Source of the DNA: an uncultured Draconibacterium sp.
Lineage (GTDB): Bacteria; Bacteroidota; Bacteroidia; Bacteroidales; Prolixibacteraceae
Direction of reading: 5' to 3'
NCBI RefSeq assembly: GCF_963676735.1
Contig: NZ_OY781464.1
Span: 2,761,001-2,825,000 of the forward strand
DNA: 64,000 bases
The position numbers were made by a program, and so were the translations under genes. Below are positions 34,461-44,463 of this stretch, piece after piece. Below the pieces are notes generated by a model, which saw only the letters and a program-made list of their open reading frames with translations, searched no databases and had not been told where the DNA came from. Positions within the stretch are counted from its first letter, which is position 1, and every line of letters starts with the position of its first letter.

Positions 34461-35687
34461 TTATTTGTCGTAATTGAATCTTTTTAAATGGTGCCCCATT
34501 CGGTCGCGTTTGGTTTTCATGTAACGTTGATTGTATTTGTTTGGCGGTATCTCCATCGAAACAATTTCGGTAACCTCAAGTCCGTAACCTTCTAAACCAA
34601 CCCGCTTTACCGGATTATTGGTTAGCAAGCGCATTTTGGTTACCCCCAGGTTACTCAGAATTTGTGCACCTACTCCATAATCGCGTTCATCGGCTTTAAA
34701 ACCAAGGTGCAGATTGGCATCAACAGTATCCAGGCCCTGGTCCTGAAGTTTATAGGCAGCAATTTTATTTAATAAGCCAATTCCACGGCCTTCCTGCATC
34801 ATGTAAACAATCACTCCTTTTCCGGCCTCCTCTATCATTTCCATCGATTTGTGCAACTGATCACCGCACTCGCACCGCATCGATCCGAAAATATCGCCGG
34901 TCATGCACGATGAATGAACACGTGCCAGAATGGGTTCATTTGGTTCCCATTCTCCTTTTATCAGGGCAACATGCTCTGCTCCGTTCGATTTTTGCCGGAA
35001 AGGAACCACCCTGAAATCTCCGTAATGAGTAGGTAGTTCAACCTCTTCCCCCCGTTCAATCAGGCTTTCGCTCTGAAAAAGAAAAGAAATAAGGTCTTTT
35101 ATGGTAACAATTTTAAGTTTATATTCCTGAGCAAATTCGTACAACTCTGGCAAGCGAGCCATTGTTCCGTCTTCGTTCATTATTTCTACCAAAACTCCAG
35201 AAGGTTTTAATCCAGCCAGGCGAGCTAAATCAACTGCTGCCTCGGTGTGTCCGCTTCTACGTAAAACACCACGCTCCATTGCTTTTAAAGGAAAAATGTG
35301 GCCCGGCCTGCCCAACTGTTCCGGTCGCGTTTTTTCGTCAACCAACATTTTTATTGTAATGGCTCGATCACTGGCCGAAATTCCAGTAGATACCTCAGGA
35401 TGAATGGCATCAACAGAAACAGTAAATGCAGTTTCGTTTGAAGATGTATTTTTTCCAACCATCAACTCAAGGTCCAGTTCAGCACAACGCTCTTCTGTTA
35501 ATGCAACACAAATAAGGCCACGGGCCTTTAATGCCATAAAATTGACGATTTCGGTGGTAATCAACTCTGAGGCTATAATTAAATCACCTTCATTCTCACG
35601 ATCCTCATCATCAACAACAATTACCATCTCGCCTTTCTGAATAGCAGCAATGGCTTCCGGAATTGTGTTAAGTTTAATCTCTGTCAT
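34461..35687 (-). CDS. ribBA: Bifunctional DHBP synthase / GTP cyclohydrolase II
   Basis: The two domains start the riboflavin pathway. The N-terminal part (1-205) has the RibB acidic loop DDEDRENEGDLI and the SGHTEAAVDLARLAG helix. The C-terminal RibA part has the zinc motif SCMTGDIFGSMRCECGDQL and the QEGRGIGL and YGVGAQIL segments. The 408-residue length is standard. A minus-strand TAATTTTG box lies 23 bases upstream. The gene looks monocistronic. Confidence 0.95.
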   Translation of the reverse strand: MTEIKLNTIPEAIAAIQKGEMVIVVDDEDRENEGDLIIASELITTEIVNFMALKARGLICVALTEERCAELDLELMVGKNTSSNETAFTVSVDAIHPEVSTGISASDRAITIKMLVDEKTRPEQLGRPGHIFPLKAMERGVLRRSGHTEAAVDLARLAGLKPSGVLVEIMNEDGTMARLPELYEFAQEYKLKIVTIKDLISFLFQSESLIERGEEVELPTHYGDFRVVPFRQKSNGAEHVALIKGEWEPNEPILARVHSSCMTGDIFGSMRCECGDQLHKSMEMIEEAGKGVIVYMMQEGRGIGLLNKIAAYKLQDQGLDTVDANLHLGFKADERDYGVGAQILSNLGVTKMRLLTNNPVKRVGLEGYGLEVTEIVSMEIPPNKYNQRYMKTKRDRMGHHLKRFNYDK

Positions 35688-35709
35688 ATCTGCCTGTTTA
35701 AATCAGCCG

Positions 35710-35717
35710 CAAAATTA
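35710..35717 (-). promoter_or_regulatory. Putative -7 box of ribBA
   Basis: Minus-strand TAATTTTG (CAAAATTA on the plus strand) fits TAnnTTTG and lies 23 bases before the ribBA ATG. No FMN riboswitch pattern is visible in so short a leader. Confidence 0.4.
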
Positions 35718-35781
35718 CAAAGTTTTCTTAAACGCGTTTATGACTTTTGCTTATCCTTTGCATGAAATAACATTAACAACA

Positions 35782-38148
35782 CTAATTGTTAACGACAAAA
35801 AACTTTTTGGAGCTAATATTTCCCTTATTATCGCTTACAAGAACCTTATGCCAGCCGGGTTCCGGTCTTATTTCAAGTTGGTGAATACTCCTTGTTGTTC
35901 CGCAAAATTTTTCATCAAGATACCAGAAAACTTCTGCATCTTTTGTGCGATGGGCTAATTCAATAATAAGCTTTCCGTTTGTGCCATCGAGCTCAACAGG
36001 AATAAAAACACGATTCCACTCCCGTGGATAAATAAACTCAAGCTGTTGCTGATTTTCTTCACAACCAGCCAGCAATGGCGGCAGTGAAGAATACAACACA
36101 TTTACCTGTTTGTAGTAGTATTCCATTGCCGGTGGTAAAACAAACCAGTTTTTATGGGTCATTTCAGAAACCGGATAACACGCCGAATTAACCCGATGCG
36201 TACCCGCACTGTTTAAATGTATTTTCTGGTGCCAGCTGCAAATTCTGCCCTTATTTCCTTTAGGCAGCTGAACCCATTTTGTATTTTCGCAAAATTCGCC
36301 GGGTAAAAAGCCACTTTCGCTGCACACTTCAAGACTATCCATTTCATCGGCAGGTATTCCAAACCATTCCGAATCGGGCAATGTGGCAAAAACATCGAAC
36401 ATTACCGGTGCTGCAGCGGAAACACCGGTCAAGCCTGCCCTGCCTTCACCATCGGCATTACCCACCCAAACAGCAACAACATAATCGTTTGTTACACCAA
36501 CCGCCCAGGCATCGCGAAAGCCAAAGCTGGTACCTGTTTTCCAGGCAATACGTTTGCGGCGTGCAAAATGCTCCCAGCCGCTTTCCGATTCCGGACGCTG
36601 AACATTTAACAGAGCCTCAAATGTAGCATAAACCGAAGCTGCCCTAAGTTCTGCTTGCTCAAGCTCTCTTCTTTCTGCTGTTTCCGTTTCTTCGTTCCAA
36701 CGTAAAGTAGAAAAAGGATCAGACAGATAAAGTCCATCGTTTTGGTTGTAGGTTTGTAACACTCCGGCCAGCGATGTATACATTCCCGCCAAATCCCAGA
36801 GTGTTATTTCTGCTCCACCTAAAATCAGCGATAATCCATAATAATCGGGCTGATGCGAAAGTGTTGACATTCCTGTCTTTTTTAAAAATGAATAGAAGGC
36901 CGGAACGCCATAATCGCGCAACATATGAACTGCCGGAATATTTAATGACCTGGCCAAAGCCTCCTGTGCTGGCACCGCCCCATTGTAGCGGCGATCAAAA
37001 TTCATGGGGGTAAAACCTCCAAACCGTATGGGAATATCGGGAATGAGCATGGTTGGCAGCAGCAAGCCTTCATCCAGCATTTTTGCATATAAAAGAGGCT
37101 TAAGAATACTGCCTGTACTTCGTGGCGCCTGAATAACATCTACCTGTGCTGCATGGTTTTCTGCTTCGTTTTTTGGCACATTCCCCACATAAGCCTTTAC
37201 TTTTTTTGATGACACTTCAGCTACCAAAACAGCCATGTTATTTATACCATTTTGTTTCAGTTTCTGCTGATGCCGCACCACTATAGCATTTGTATGTTTT
37301 TGCAGCTCAAAATCTATGGTCGATTTTATTCGTTGCCCCACCTTTTCGTGCTTTGCCTTTTCGGTTAAATGAAAAGCGAAATTTGGTAAAGCATTAACTT
37401 TTTCAGGCAATGGCTCGGTAATAGCCAAATCAAAAGTTAAGCTATCAATAATCTCTGATTTTAACAGTTTTTGCAAAAGGTAATTTCGTTTGTTTTTTAA
37501 CTGAATATCAGCGCGCCCCGGGTAAATCAGGGCGGGGGCATTAGGTAATACAGCCAGTGTTGCCGATTCGGCCCACGACAGCTGGTGGTTATCTCTTCCG
37601 AAATACCGCCACGAGGCCGCATCAATCCCAACAACATTTCCACCAAAAGGTGCATGCGAAGCATACATTGTCAATATTTCAGTTTTCGAATACCGCAACT
37701 CGATGTGTAAGGCCCAAAACATTTCTACCAATTTATTTTTTAGGTTTCGTTTTTTGTTGCCGCGGGCAAGTCGGCACAACTGCATGGTTATGGTGCTTCC
37801 ACCGCTAACAATTTTGCCTGCTTTACTATTTTGCAGCATTGCCCGCACCAGAGCTATTGGATTTATACCGGGATGGCGGTAAAAGAAACGATCCTCGAAT
37901 TGCAACAAACACGTTTCGTATTTTAAAGAAACGCTGTCAACCGCAGGGAATCGCCATTGTTCGTCGGCTGCAATGCGGGCACCCAGCAAATTCCCCTTGT
38001 CGCTTTCTAAAACCGTTGAATAAGAAGCATTAAACAAGGGTCGTGGAACAAAAACTTCGCCGGCAATAAAAAAAAGGACTAAGCCTACCGCTGAAATAAG
38101 AAGAATGCTTTTTATCCCTGATTTTCTGCTATTCGAATTCTTGTTCAT
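35782..38148 (-). CDS. pbpC: Penicillin-binding protein 1C
   Basis: PbpC is a bifunctional peptidoglycan polymerase. It has an N-terminal membrane helix (about residues 15-35), a glycosyltransferase 51 domain with EDRFFYRHPGIN and GGSTITMQLCRL, a transpeptidase domain with STGSILKP (SxxK) and KTGTSFGFRDAW (KTG), and a C-terminal BiPBP domain (about 90 residues). I use the ATG ending at 38148; the longer reading begins at a TTG. It starts 71 bases after the giant alpha-2-macroglobulin gene, and the pair is conserved in Gram-negative bacteria. Confidence 0.93.
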   Translation of the reverse strand: MNKNSNSRKSGIKSILLISAVGLVLFFIAGEVFVPRPLFNASYSTVLESDKGNLLGARIAADEQWRFPAVDSVSLKYETCLLQFEDRFFYRHPGINPIALVRAMLQNSKAGKIVSGGSTITMQLCRLARGNKKRNLKNKLVEMFWALHIELRYSKTEILTMYASHAPFGGNVVGIDAASWRYFGRDNHQLSWAESATLAVLPNAPALIYPGRADIQLKNKRNYLLQKLLKSEIIDSLTFDLAITEPLPEKVNALPNFAFHLTEKAKHEKVGQRIKSTIDFELQKHTNAIVVRHQQKLKQNGINNMAVLVAEVSSKKVKAYVGNVPKNEAENHAAQVDVIQAPRSTGSILKPLLYAKMLDEGLLLPTMLIPDIPIRFGGFTPMNFDRRYNGAVPAQEALARSLNIPAVHMLRDYGVPAFYSFLKKTGMSTLSHQPDYYGLSLILGGAEITLWDLAGMYTSLAGVLQTYNQNDGLYLSDPFSTLRWNEETETAERRELEQAELRAASVYATFEALLNVQRPESESGWEHFARRKRIAWKTGTSFGFRDAWAVGVTNDYVVAVWVGNADGEGRAGLTGVSAAAPVMFDVFATLPDSEWFGIPADEMDSLEVCSESGFLPGEFCENTKWVQLPKGNKGRICSWHQKIHLNSAGTHRVNSACYPVSEMTHKNWFVLPPAMEYYYKQVNVLYSSLPPLLAGCEENQQQLEFIYPREWNRVFIPVELDGTNGKLIIELAHRTKDAEVFWYLDEKFCGTTRSIHQLEIRPEPGWHKVLVSDNKGNISSKKFFVVNN

Positions 38149-38218
38149 TACCAAAACACACAATTACTTTTTTTTGAACGCTCATTAACAATCGTCCTAC
38201 ACTCCCATTACTATGTAT

Positions 38219-41200
38219 CTACTTCACTTCAATTATTTGCCCGCCGAGTTTTGCGCGCACCGAATTATCGTACATGGCTTCGCAACTTACAGGTGCCTTG
38301 TAAAACTGCCCTTTGTAAGCCGCATTTAAATAAAACACGAAGGTCTTTTCTTCGTTGGCAGCCAAATCAAAATAGGTATAAATCCGAGCGTCGCGAATGT
38401 CCTGGTAATCAAAACCGGCATTTTTATCAGACATACCACCAAGGCGTTTATTTAATATCTCCCAACCTGATGGAATAAGCGTTGCAAGAACCATTTCTTT
38501 ATAATCAACCCGCCTGCCGGGATGTTTAACCGTAAGCTCCATTTTAAAATCCGTTCCTTGCTTTATTGCTTGCGGCTGTATTGGCTTACCCGCAGTGTCG
38601 AGGTATTTAACGTTTAGCATTAAATTACTGGCGGAAGAAAGTGAATCTATGCCTGAAGGTATACCTTTTGACATCAACCGCACAAAGGTAGCGGCAGCAC
38701 CTTCATTCGTAAACTGAAGTTCTGCCTCCCTTGAGTCTGAGTTTCCTACAGGAATTGTAACAACCGGAATTTTTGTTTGTATCCGGTGTTTTTCACCTGC
38801 TGCCACCAAATCGAATTTGGTATCGCTATCTGCCGTATAATATTTTTCGGCAAAGCGAGCTGCCGACATCAGGCACCACGCGGCAGTTTGGGTACTTAAC
38901 CAGCTTTCGGCATTTATTTCTTCCGAAATATGTTTAAGCATTTCAAAAGCATTCTCTTTATCGTCAAGCAATAAAAGCGACTCCAACAACATAGCCTTGT
39001 CGCGTAACGACGAGCCATAAGTTCCACTAAACTCCGAATAGTGTTTTACTTCTGTACCAATACCGTTAACCAACTGTTCCGCGGCTTCCTTTTTCCCGGC
39101 TAACACATAAGCTGAAGCCAATCGCCAGCTCACTTCTACCGGTTTATTGACTTTCTCGCGCAAGCGGTTCATCGCTCCAATATCGGGGTTACCGGCCAAA
39201 GCCAGTGTGTACAGCCGGTAGGCTTGTGTTAAATCGTAATTACGTAACTGTTGATACCTAGCAAAATACTGATTCCCTTTCCAGTTGCGTGCTTCTGCAC
39301 GTTGAAATCGCAACCAGCGGTCTTTCATGCCATGTGGTAGTTTATAGCCGGCTCTTTCTGCCATTAACAAAAAGTGCCCCACGTAAATGCCAACCCAATT
39401 ATTCACGTATTCCGCTCCCGGCCAGTAACTAAAACCACCGCTTGCCAACTGGTAGGCCTGAAGTTTCTCAAGAGCCAGGCGTACATTATTTTCCGTTTCT
39501 AATTTTTTGGCTGCGCTAAGTTCGGTTATGTCTGCCAAAGACAGTTGCGGAAACACAGCAGAAGTGAGCTGCTCGGCACAACCATGCGGAAACTGAATCA
39601 GGTAATCGAGGTGTTTGGCAAGATTAAGCGGGGGAAAACCCGATACCTCAACCCAGTTTTCGTTTGTGCCTGCGGTTCCCGGACACTGAATGCTCGTTTG
39701 CCAGGTTTCGCCACCGTTAATCAATTTTGACTGCTGAACAAGCACAGGCAGGTTGGGATTCCGAACGTCTATTTCAATTTCATAACGGGTCTCTTCTCCT
39801 TCTGATTTGGCTTCAACTACAATCTTCCCAATTCCAATATTGTCTTTTACTTTTAGTTTAAAAAAGCTCATTTTTTCACCCGGTTTCTGAAAATACAACT
39901 CATTCGTTCCGGCTCCAACCAGTTCAAATAAATTGTTTGTTGAAAGCGAAATGCTAACATTTTTCACCACATCTTTCATTGCAAAAACTTCTACCGGCAA
40001 CTCAAACTCCTCGTTAGGTGCCAACTTTCGCGGAGCTGTAGCCAGCAACATCAGACCTTTTCGCACAGGCACCGATAATTCATTCGCACCGTATGCTCCC
40101 TTATTTCCGGCAACAACCATAATGCGAACTGCTCCCACATAATTTGGCATTGCAAAGCGGTGTTTTTGTTTTTTGCCGGCGGCAAGAGTAAACGGGCCTG
40201 CAGTTTGCACCACCGGTTTAAACCGATTGGCTTCCTTTTTCTCAGAATCTACCATACTGTCATCGCCGCCAACGGCAAAAGCTTTTTCCAGCCGAGCACC
40301 GTAAGCACCTGCCACGTAATCGTACATATCCCAGGTTTTTACGCCAAGTGCTTCGCGCTGATAAAAAGAGTAATGCGGATTTGGTGTTTTAAAGTTGGTA
40401 AGCCCCAGCAAACCCTCGTCAACAATGGCCAGCGTATAGGTCATTTGTTTTCCGTGTTCTTCTGTTATTTCAACTGCAAATTCCGTTTCCGGCTCAATTT
40501 CTGATGCCGTTTTTATTTGCGGACGAAGAATAGTTTCATCATCGTCGACACCAATCGGGATAATACCGTAAAGACGCAGTGGCGCATCGTTTTCGTTGTT
40601 ACCGTAGGGCTGCAAAAGGCTTATATTCACATAAAAATTAGGAGCCATATTTTTATTGGCGGTAAGGGTGAAACGGGTTTGTTTATGAGTGGTTTCTACC
40701 CAAAACATATCCAATACTCCAGTGCCGTTTTCAAGGCTAACCAAGGCTTTTCCTGCTTTTGATGACGGAATACTGACTTCGATTTTTTCGCCAACCTTGT
40801 ATCGGTCTTTATCGGTACTTATATTCAACATGGTAGCGCCCTGCTCCATTCCTTCCGAGCGCCATCCTCCCCATTCCGACATGTAGAAGGTAGTGCCGGC
40901 TGCATGTCCTGAGCTGGTATTTTTTACCCACAAAAAATACCGGCCATTGTCTTGCCAGTTATTGTATTTTACATTAAGCTTAATTTTTGATGCGTGCGCT
41001 GCATTATTAATATTCCAGCTTTTAACCGGCTGATAATAACTGCCCGACACATAATGCGCTAAATTTTCGGAACCTGATTCCCACCACCAACGCCAGTTAA
41101 TTTTGTATAACCGAACCTCCAGATCGGCGCCCGAAACCGGGTTCCCTTTTCCATCAACGGTTACAATTTCAGGCAGATAATCGGTATCGGTTTTGTACCA

Positions 41201-43741
41201 GTTATCTTCCGATTCGGGCATGCGCACCCCAACATACGATTTAAAAGGTGAATATTTGGCGCTTGTAACAGCAGTGCTAAAATCACCGCCATTTTCAAAT
41301 ACCCGCGAAGTAAACCAGGCGTTCAACATTCCGGGGGCGTCCTCCAGTCCCTCTAAATTAAAGGGGATGATAGCCTCACCACTTTCATCAAGTTTGCCGT
41401 CAAAAATAATTTGCTCTTGCTTCGAAAAACGTGTGGCGGGGTCGTTAAAACTATATTGTTTGAAATTTTCAAATTCCGTTTTTGTTTTGGCCAACACAAC
41501 TTCCACTTTGGCTTTTAAAGCATTGGCCGGGCTGCCGTGTAACCAGGTTGCAGCCATTGGCACCTTCGTATCTTTTACCTCCAAAGTTTTATCGTCGGGC
41601 AAATCCAGTTCAATTTTTAACCGGTTGGGTTTTATACTTTCAATTTTTATCCTTTTTGAGAATCTGCTGTTACCCACCTGCACTTCAGCACGCCAGTTTC
41701 CGGTTGGCGCATCGCTTGTGGTTGTAGTTGTTAAGCTATAAAAACCATTTTCATTACTGGTAACTACCCGCCTGTTAACCTGTTGGTTTTTGGGATTATA
41801 AAGACTAAATATTACCGGATGATTTTCGGATTGAACTGCTTTTGTCTCTAAAATAAAATTCAAAAACAAGGTGTCTCCGGGGCGCCAAACATCGCGCTCG
41901 CCATAAATAAAACCTTTCATTCCGCCGGTTATTACCTGCCCCGAAACGTTAAAGTTACTCACCGATAAAGCAGTACCGTCATCAAGCCGGAGGTAACCAA
42001 ACTGCTCCCCTTTTTGAGCCACCAGTAAAAATGGTTTTTTACTCAAATCTACCTCAGCAAAACCATGCGCATCGGTTTTAATCGTTTCAATAAGTTGCTG
42101 CTGAAAATTGAATAATTTTAAGTCAACATCGCCAAGCGGTTCGGTGGACAATAAGTTGGAGACTGCAAATTTCAGGTGTTGGTTTTTACCTTCTTTGGCC
42201 ACTATACCTAATTGCGATACCATAATATTTCTGCTCACAAAACGGCCGGAGTTGTAGTACGACACATGACATGGATTATCGCGTTCGCGCCAATCGTAGC
42301 CACTCGGATAATAATAACCGCCATACCAACCCGGCGAATCCCATTCTGTTTTGTAGGCCTCGTTTTCGTTCATAGCAATTTCTGAAAACGTTTCATCGGG
42401 ATTTTCATCGGAACAGCTATAAAGCGAATATTCTTTTCTGAAACGCAGTTCTACGCGGTAAATGGCTCCCTGTTCAACAGTCAGCAACTTCGTGAGGTCA
42501 ATTTTAAAGGTATTCCATTTGCTGTAGTTTATGGGTTCAGCAGAGTGAAGATCAACCTTTCCCTGGTAAACCAGCCTGCCAACCTGTTTCAGGTTATTGT
42601 GTCCATCAATGCGGTTATTTTGAAAAAACTGGTGCACATTATTTTTATAGACCTGAATTACACGCACATCAACCGCATTTAAACTGATGGCTTCAAACGG
42701 AAACACCATTGATTCGTTTCGTGGAACAATTACGCCTTTTCCCAGCAGGCGCACCTGTGGTTCGGCATTGGTAAATTGCAGCAAAAAATTAGTCGGCGTA
42801 GTTAATCGGGCATAGTTACTGCTTTTTATACCGGCATGTACACGTAAGCTTAATTCTCCCGATGCCCTTTTTCCGGTCCAGGCTTTTAACAGGTTTCCAT
42901 CCAGCTCCAGTTTTATCTCCGGGTTATTTTCCAGTTCAATCAGTCCTTCCAAATCCTGGCCTTTTAACAAGGGATCTGAATAACGAATTTCAACACATTG
43001 CTCCGGTTGTTGCACTACGGTAGCATCTAAAACCTTAAAGTCGTTCAATGCCGGAACTTCCAGTTTTTTTTGCCCGGAAAGGTCTATTCCAAGGGCTTTA
43101 CCGTCCCATCGCACTATAAGTTCGGCCGGTTCATCAGCTTTCCGCACAATGCTGTCGATAGTAAAAAAATGTTTACGTCCGTCGGCATCATGAATCCAGT
43201 TTATTGGTAACTCATCACCCTCGCAACTTGCGCTTACCAAAGCCTCAACGGGTGCTGCATCGGCAATATCGGCAGTTAAAACATAGGCTTTTAGCTGCAT
43301 CAGGTTCGTGCCAATATCATCGTAATTTGACAATCCATCAACCGTAACGGAAAAACTCTGCTGAACCGTTGAAAAGCTAAAGGGCATTACCTGAAGTTGC
43401 TTGTCAAGTGTTAAAAGTTTTCCCAAGGCGAAAGTGACTTCATAAGTCGTTCCCGGCAGCAAAGGCTCGTTGGGTCTGAACTCAATAATCCGGTCGCTAA
43501 CCCGAACTGTCTTCCCCTGTACCTTCGGACTAAAACGAAACAAGTCTTCCGGAATACTAACCTCTTGAAGTGGTTGCGCAAGGTAAATACTTATGGTTGT
43601 TCGGGTTGATACTACTCCACTGGTAAAAGCCTGCACATAATGCGTAAAAGCCGCATCTGTACCACTTATATTTTTTTCATTTTTTTTACAGGAAACTGTA
43701 AAAACAAGCAGAAAAAATATGGGGAAAATAAACTTTTTCAC
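38219..43741 (-). CDS. Bacterial alpha-2-macroglobulin lipoprotein (YfhM type)
   Basis: The 1840-residue lipoprotein (signal with VSCKKNEK, Cys18) is a protease trap. Successive macroglobulin (beta-sandwich) domains fill the first 1300 residues. A bait region and the thioester domain follow: PHGCAEQLTSAVFP contains the CxEQ thioester at about residue 1388, and the helical (alpha/alpha) toroid then runs to about 1700. The C-terminal receptor-binding-like domain ends the chain. Because the thioester Cys and Gln are intact, covalent trapping is plausible. Pairing with pbpC suggests defence and repair of a damaged envelope. Confidence 0.92.
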   Translation of the reverse strand: MKKFIFPIFFLLVFTVSCKKNEKNISGTDAAFTHYVQAFTSGVVSTRTTISIYLAQPLQEVSIPEDLFRFSPKVQGKTVRVSDRIIEFRPNEPLLPGTTYEVTFALGKLLTLDKQLQVMPFSFSTVQQSFSVTVDGLSNYDDIGTNLMQLKAYVLTADIADAAPVEALVSASCEGDELPINWIHDADGRKHFFTIDSIVRKADEPAELIVRWDGKALGIDLSGQKKLEVPALNDFKVLDATVVQQPEQCVEIRYSDPLLKGQDLEGLIELENNPEIKLELDGNLLKAWTGKRASGELSLRVHAGIKSSNYARLTTPTNFLLQFTNAEPQVRLLGKGVIVPRNESMVFPFEAISLNAVDVRVIQVYKNNVHQFFQNNRIDGHNNLKQVGRLVYQGKVDLHSAEPINYSKWNTFKIDLTKLLTVEQGAIYRVELRFRKEYSLYSCSDENPDETFSEIAMNENEAYKTEWDSPGWYGGYYYPSGYDWRERDNPCHVSYYNSGRFVSRNIMVSQLGIVAKEGKNQHLKFAVSNLLSTEPLGDVDLKLFNFQQQLIETIKTDAHGFAEVDLSKKPFLLVAQKGEQFGYLRLDDGTALSVSNFNVSGQVITGGMKGFIYGERDVWRPGDTLFLNFILETKAVQSENHPVIFSLYNPKNQQVNRRVVTSNENGFYSLTTTTTSDAPTGNWRAEVQVGNSRFSKRIKIESIKPNRLKIELDLPDDKTLEVKDTKVPMAATWLHGSPANALKAKVEVVLAKTKTEFENFKQYSFNDPATRFSKQEQIIFDGKLDESGEAIIPFNLEGLEDAPGMLNAWFTSRVFENGGDFSTAVTSAKYSPFKSYVGVRMPESEDNWYKTDTDYLPEIVTVDGKGNPVSGADLEVRLYKINWRWWWESGSENLAHYVSGSYYQPVKSWNINNAAHASKIKLNVKYNNWQDNGRYFLWVKNTSSGHAAGTTFYMSEWGGWRSEGMEQGATMLNISTDKDRYKVGEKIEVSIPSSKAGKALVSLENGTGVLDMFWVETTHKQTRFTLTANKNMAPNFYVNISLLQPYGNNENDAPLRLYGIIPIGVDDDETILRPQIKTASEIEPETEFAVEITEEHGKQMTYTLAIVDEGLLGLTNFKTPNPHYSFYQREALGVKTWDMYDYVAGAYGARLEKAFAVGGDDSMVDSEKKEANRFKPVVQTAGPFTLAAGKKQKHRFAMPNYVGAVRIMVVAGNKGAYGANELSVPVRKGLMLLATAPRKLAPNEEFELPVEVFAMKDVVKNVSISLSTNNLFELVGAGTNELYFQKPGEKMSFFKLKVKDNIGIGKIVVEAKSEGEETRYEIEIDVRNPNLPVLVQQSKLINGGETWQTSIQCPGTAGTNENWVEVSGFPPLNLAKHLDYLIQFPHGCAEQLTSAVFPQLSLADITELSAAKKLETENNVRLALEKLQAYQLASGGFSYWPGAEYVNNWVGIYVGHFLLMAERAGYKLPHGMKDRWLRFQRAEARNWKGNQYFARYQQLRNYDLTQAYRLYTLALAGNPDIGAMNRLREKVNKPVEVSWRLASAYVLAGKKEAAEQLVNGIGTEVKHYSEFSGTYGSSLRDKAMLLESLLLLDDKENAFEMLKHISEEINAESWLSTQTAAWCLMSAARFAEKYYTADSDTKFDLVAAGEKHRIQTKIPVVTIPVGNSDSREAELQFTNEGAAATFVRLMSKGIPSGIDSLSSASNLMLNVKYLDTAGKPIQPQAIKQGTDFKMELTVKHPGRRVDYKEMVLATLIPSGWEILNKRLGGMSDKNAGFDYQDIRDARIYTYFDLAANEEKTFVFYLNAAYKGQFYKAPVSCEAMYDNSVRAKLGGQIIEVK

Positions 43742-43866
43742 TGTCTGTGTTTTTATGATTTTATATATGACGTTAAAAGTAAGAAATTAGTACCCATGAT
43801 CGTGCCATAATCAAATTATGTTTCATAATTTTATTCACCGGTTTGAACACTAAATAACAGAAGCAG

Positions 43867-44463
43867 ATGAAAAGAATATTGATACTTTTTGCCCACCCCG
43901 CCTACCATAAATCGCGCATTAATAAAACACTGATTAATGCCATTAAAGATTTGGATGGGGTTACCATTAATAATTTGTACGAAAAGTATCCCGATTTTTT
44001 TATTGATATTCCTGTTGAACAAGAACTTTTGACTAACCACGACATTATCATCTGGCAACATCCGTTTTACTGGTACAGTGCTCCGGCATTAGTTAAAGAA
44101 TGGATGGACCTGGTACTTCAGCACGGTTTTGCCTACGGCACCCAGGGACGCGCATTGGAGGGCAAATGGGCCTTATCAAGTATTTCCACCGGTGGTAGAA
44201 AAGAGGTTTACTGCACTGAAGGCAAAAACCATTATACCATAAACGAGTTTTTAGCCCCTTTTCATCAATCGGTAAATTTATGTCGAATGCAGTACCTGCC
44301 GCCTTTTGTTGTGCACGGATCGCACACCCTGGCACAAGACCAACTGAAAACCTGTGCAGCCAACTATCGTTCGCTTATTCTTTTGTTACGCGATAGTAAA
44401 ATAAATCCTGCTATTTTTGAAAATATTGAATACATCAACGAAATTATAAAGCAAGATGCATAA
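43867..44463 (+). CDS. NAD(P)H-quinone oxidoreductase family ancillary protein (KefG-like)
   Basis: The 198-residue flavodoxin-like protein has the family signature RILILFAHPAYHKSRINK, the WQHPFYWYSAPALVKEWMDLVLQHGFAYG core (quoted here in parts of the conserved segment) and ALSSISTGG. Members bind FMN and NADPH. KefF and KefG stimulate the KefC and KefB K+/H+ antiporters. It overlaps the antiporter gene by eight bases, which strongly suggests that role. Confidence 0.87.
   Translation: MKRILILFAHPAYHKSRINKTLINAIKDLDGVTINNLYEKYPDFFIDIPVEQELLTNHDIIIWQHPFYWYSAPALVKEWMDLVLQHGFAYGTQGRALEGKWALSSISTGGRKEVYCTEGKNHYTINEFLAPFHQSVNLCRMQYLPPFVVHGSHTLAQDQLKTCAANYRSLILLLRDSKINPAIFENIEYINEIIKQDA

Noticed and set aside
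35688..35781. FMN riboswitch upstream of ribBA
   Set aside because: The leader between the -7 box and the ATG is only about 23 bases, too short for the aptamer, and no conserved aptamer segments are present.
41193..41741. 182-codon plus-strand frame inside the alpha-2-macroglobulin gene
   Set aside because: Composition is Ser/Phe-rich with no motif. The minus-strand gene continues through it without a break.
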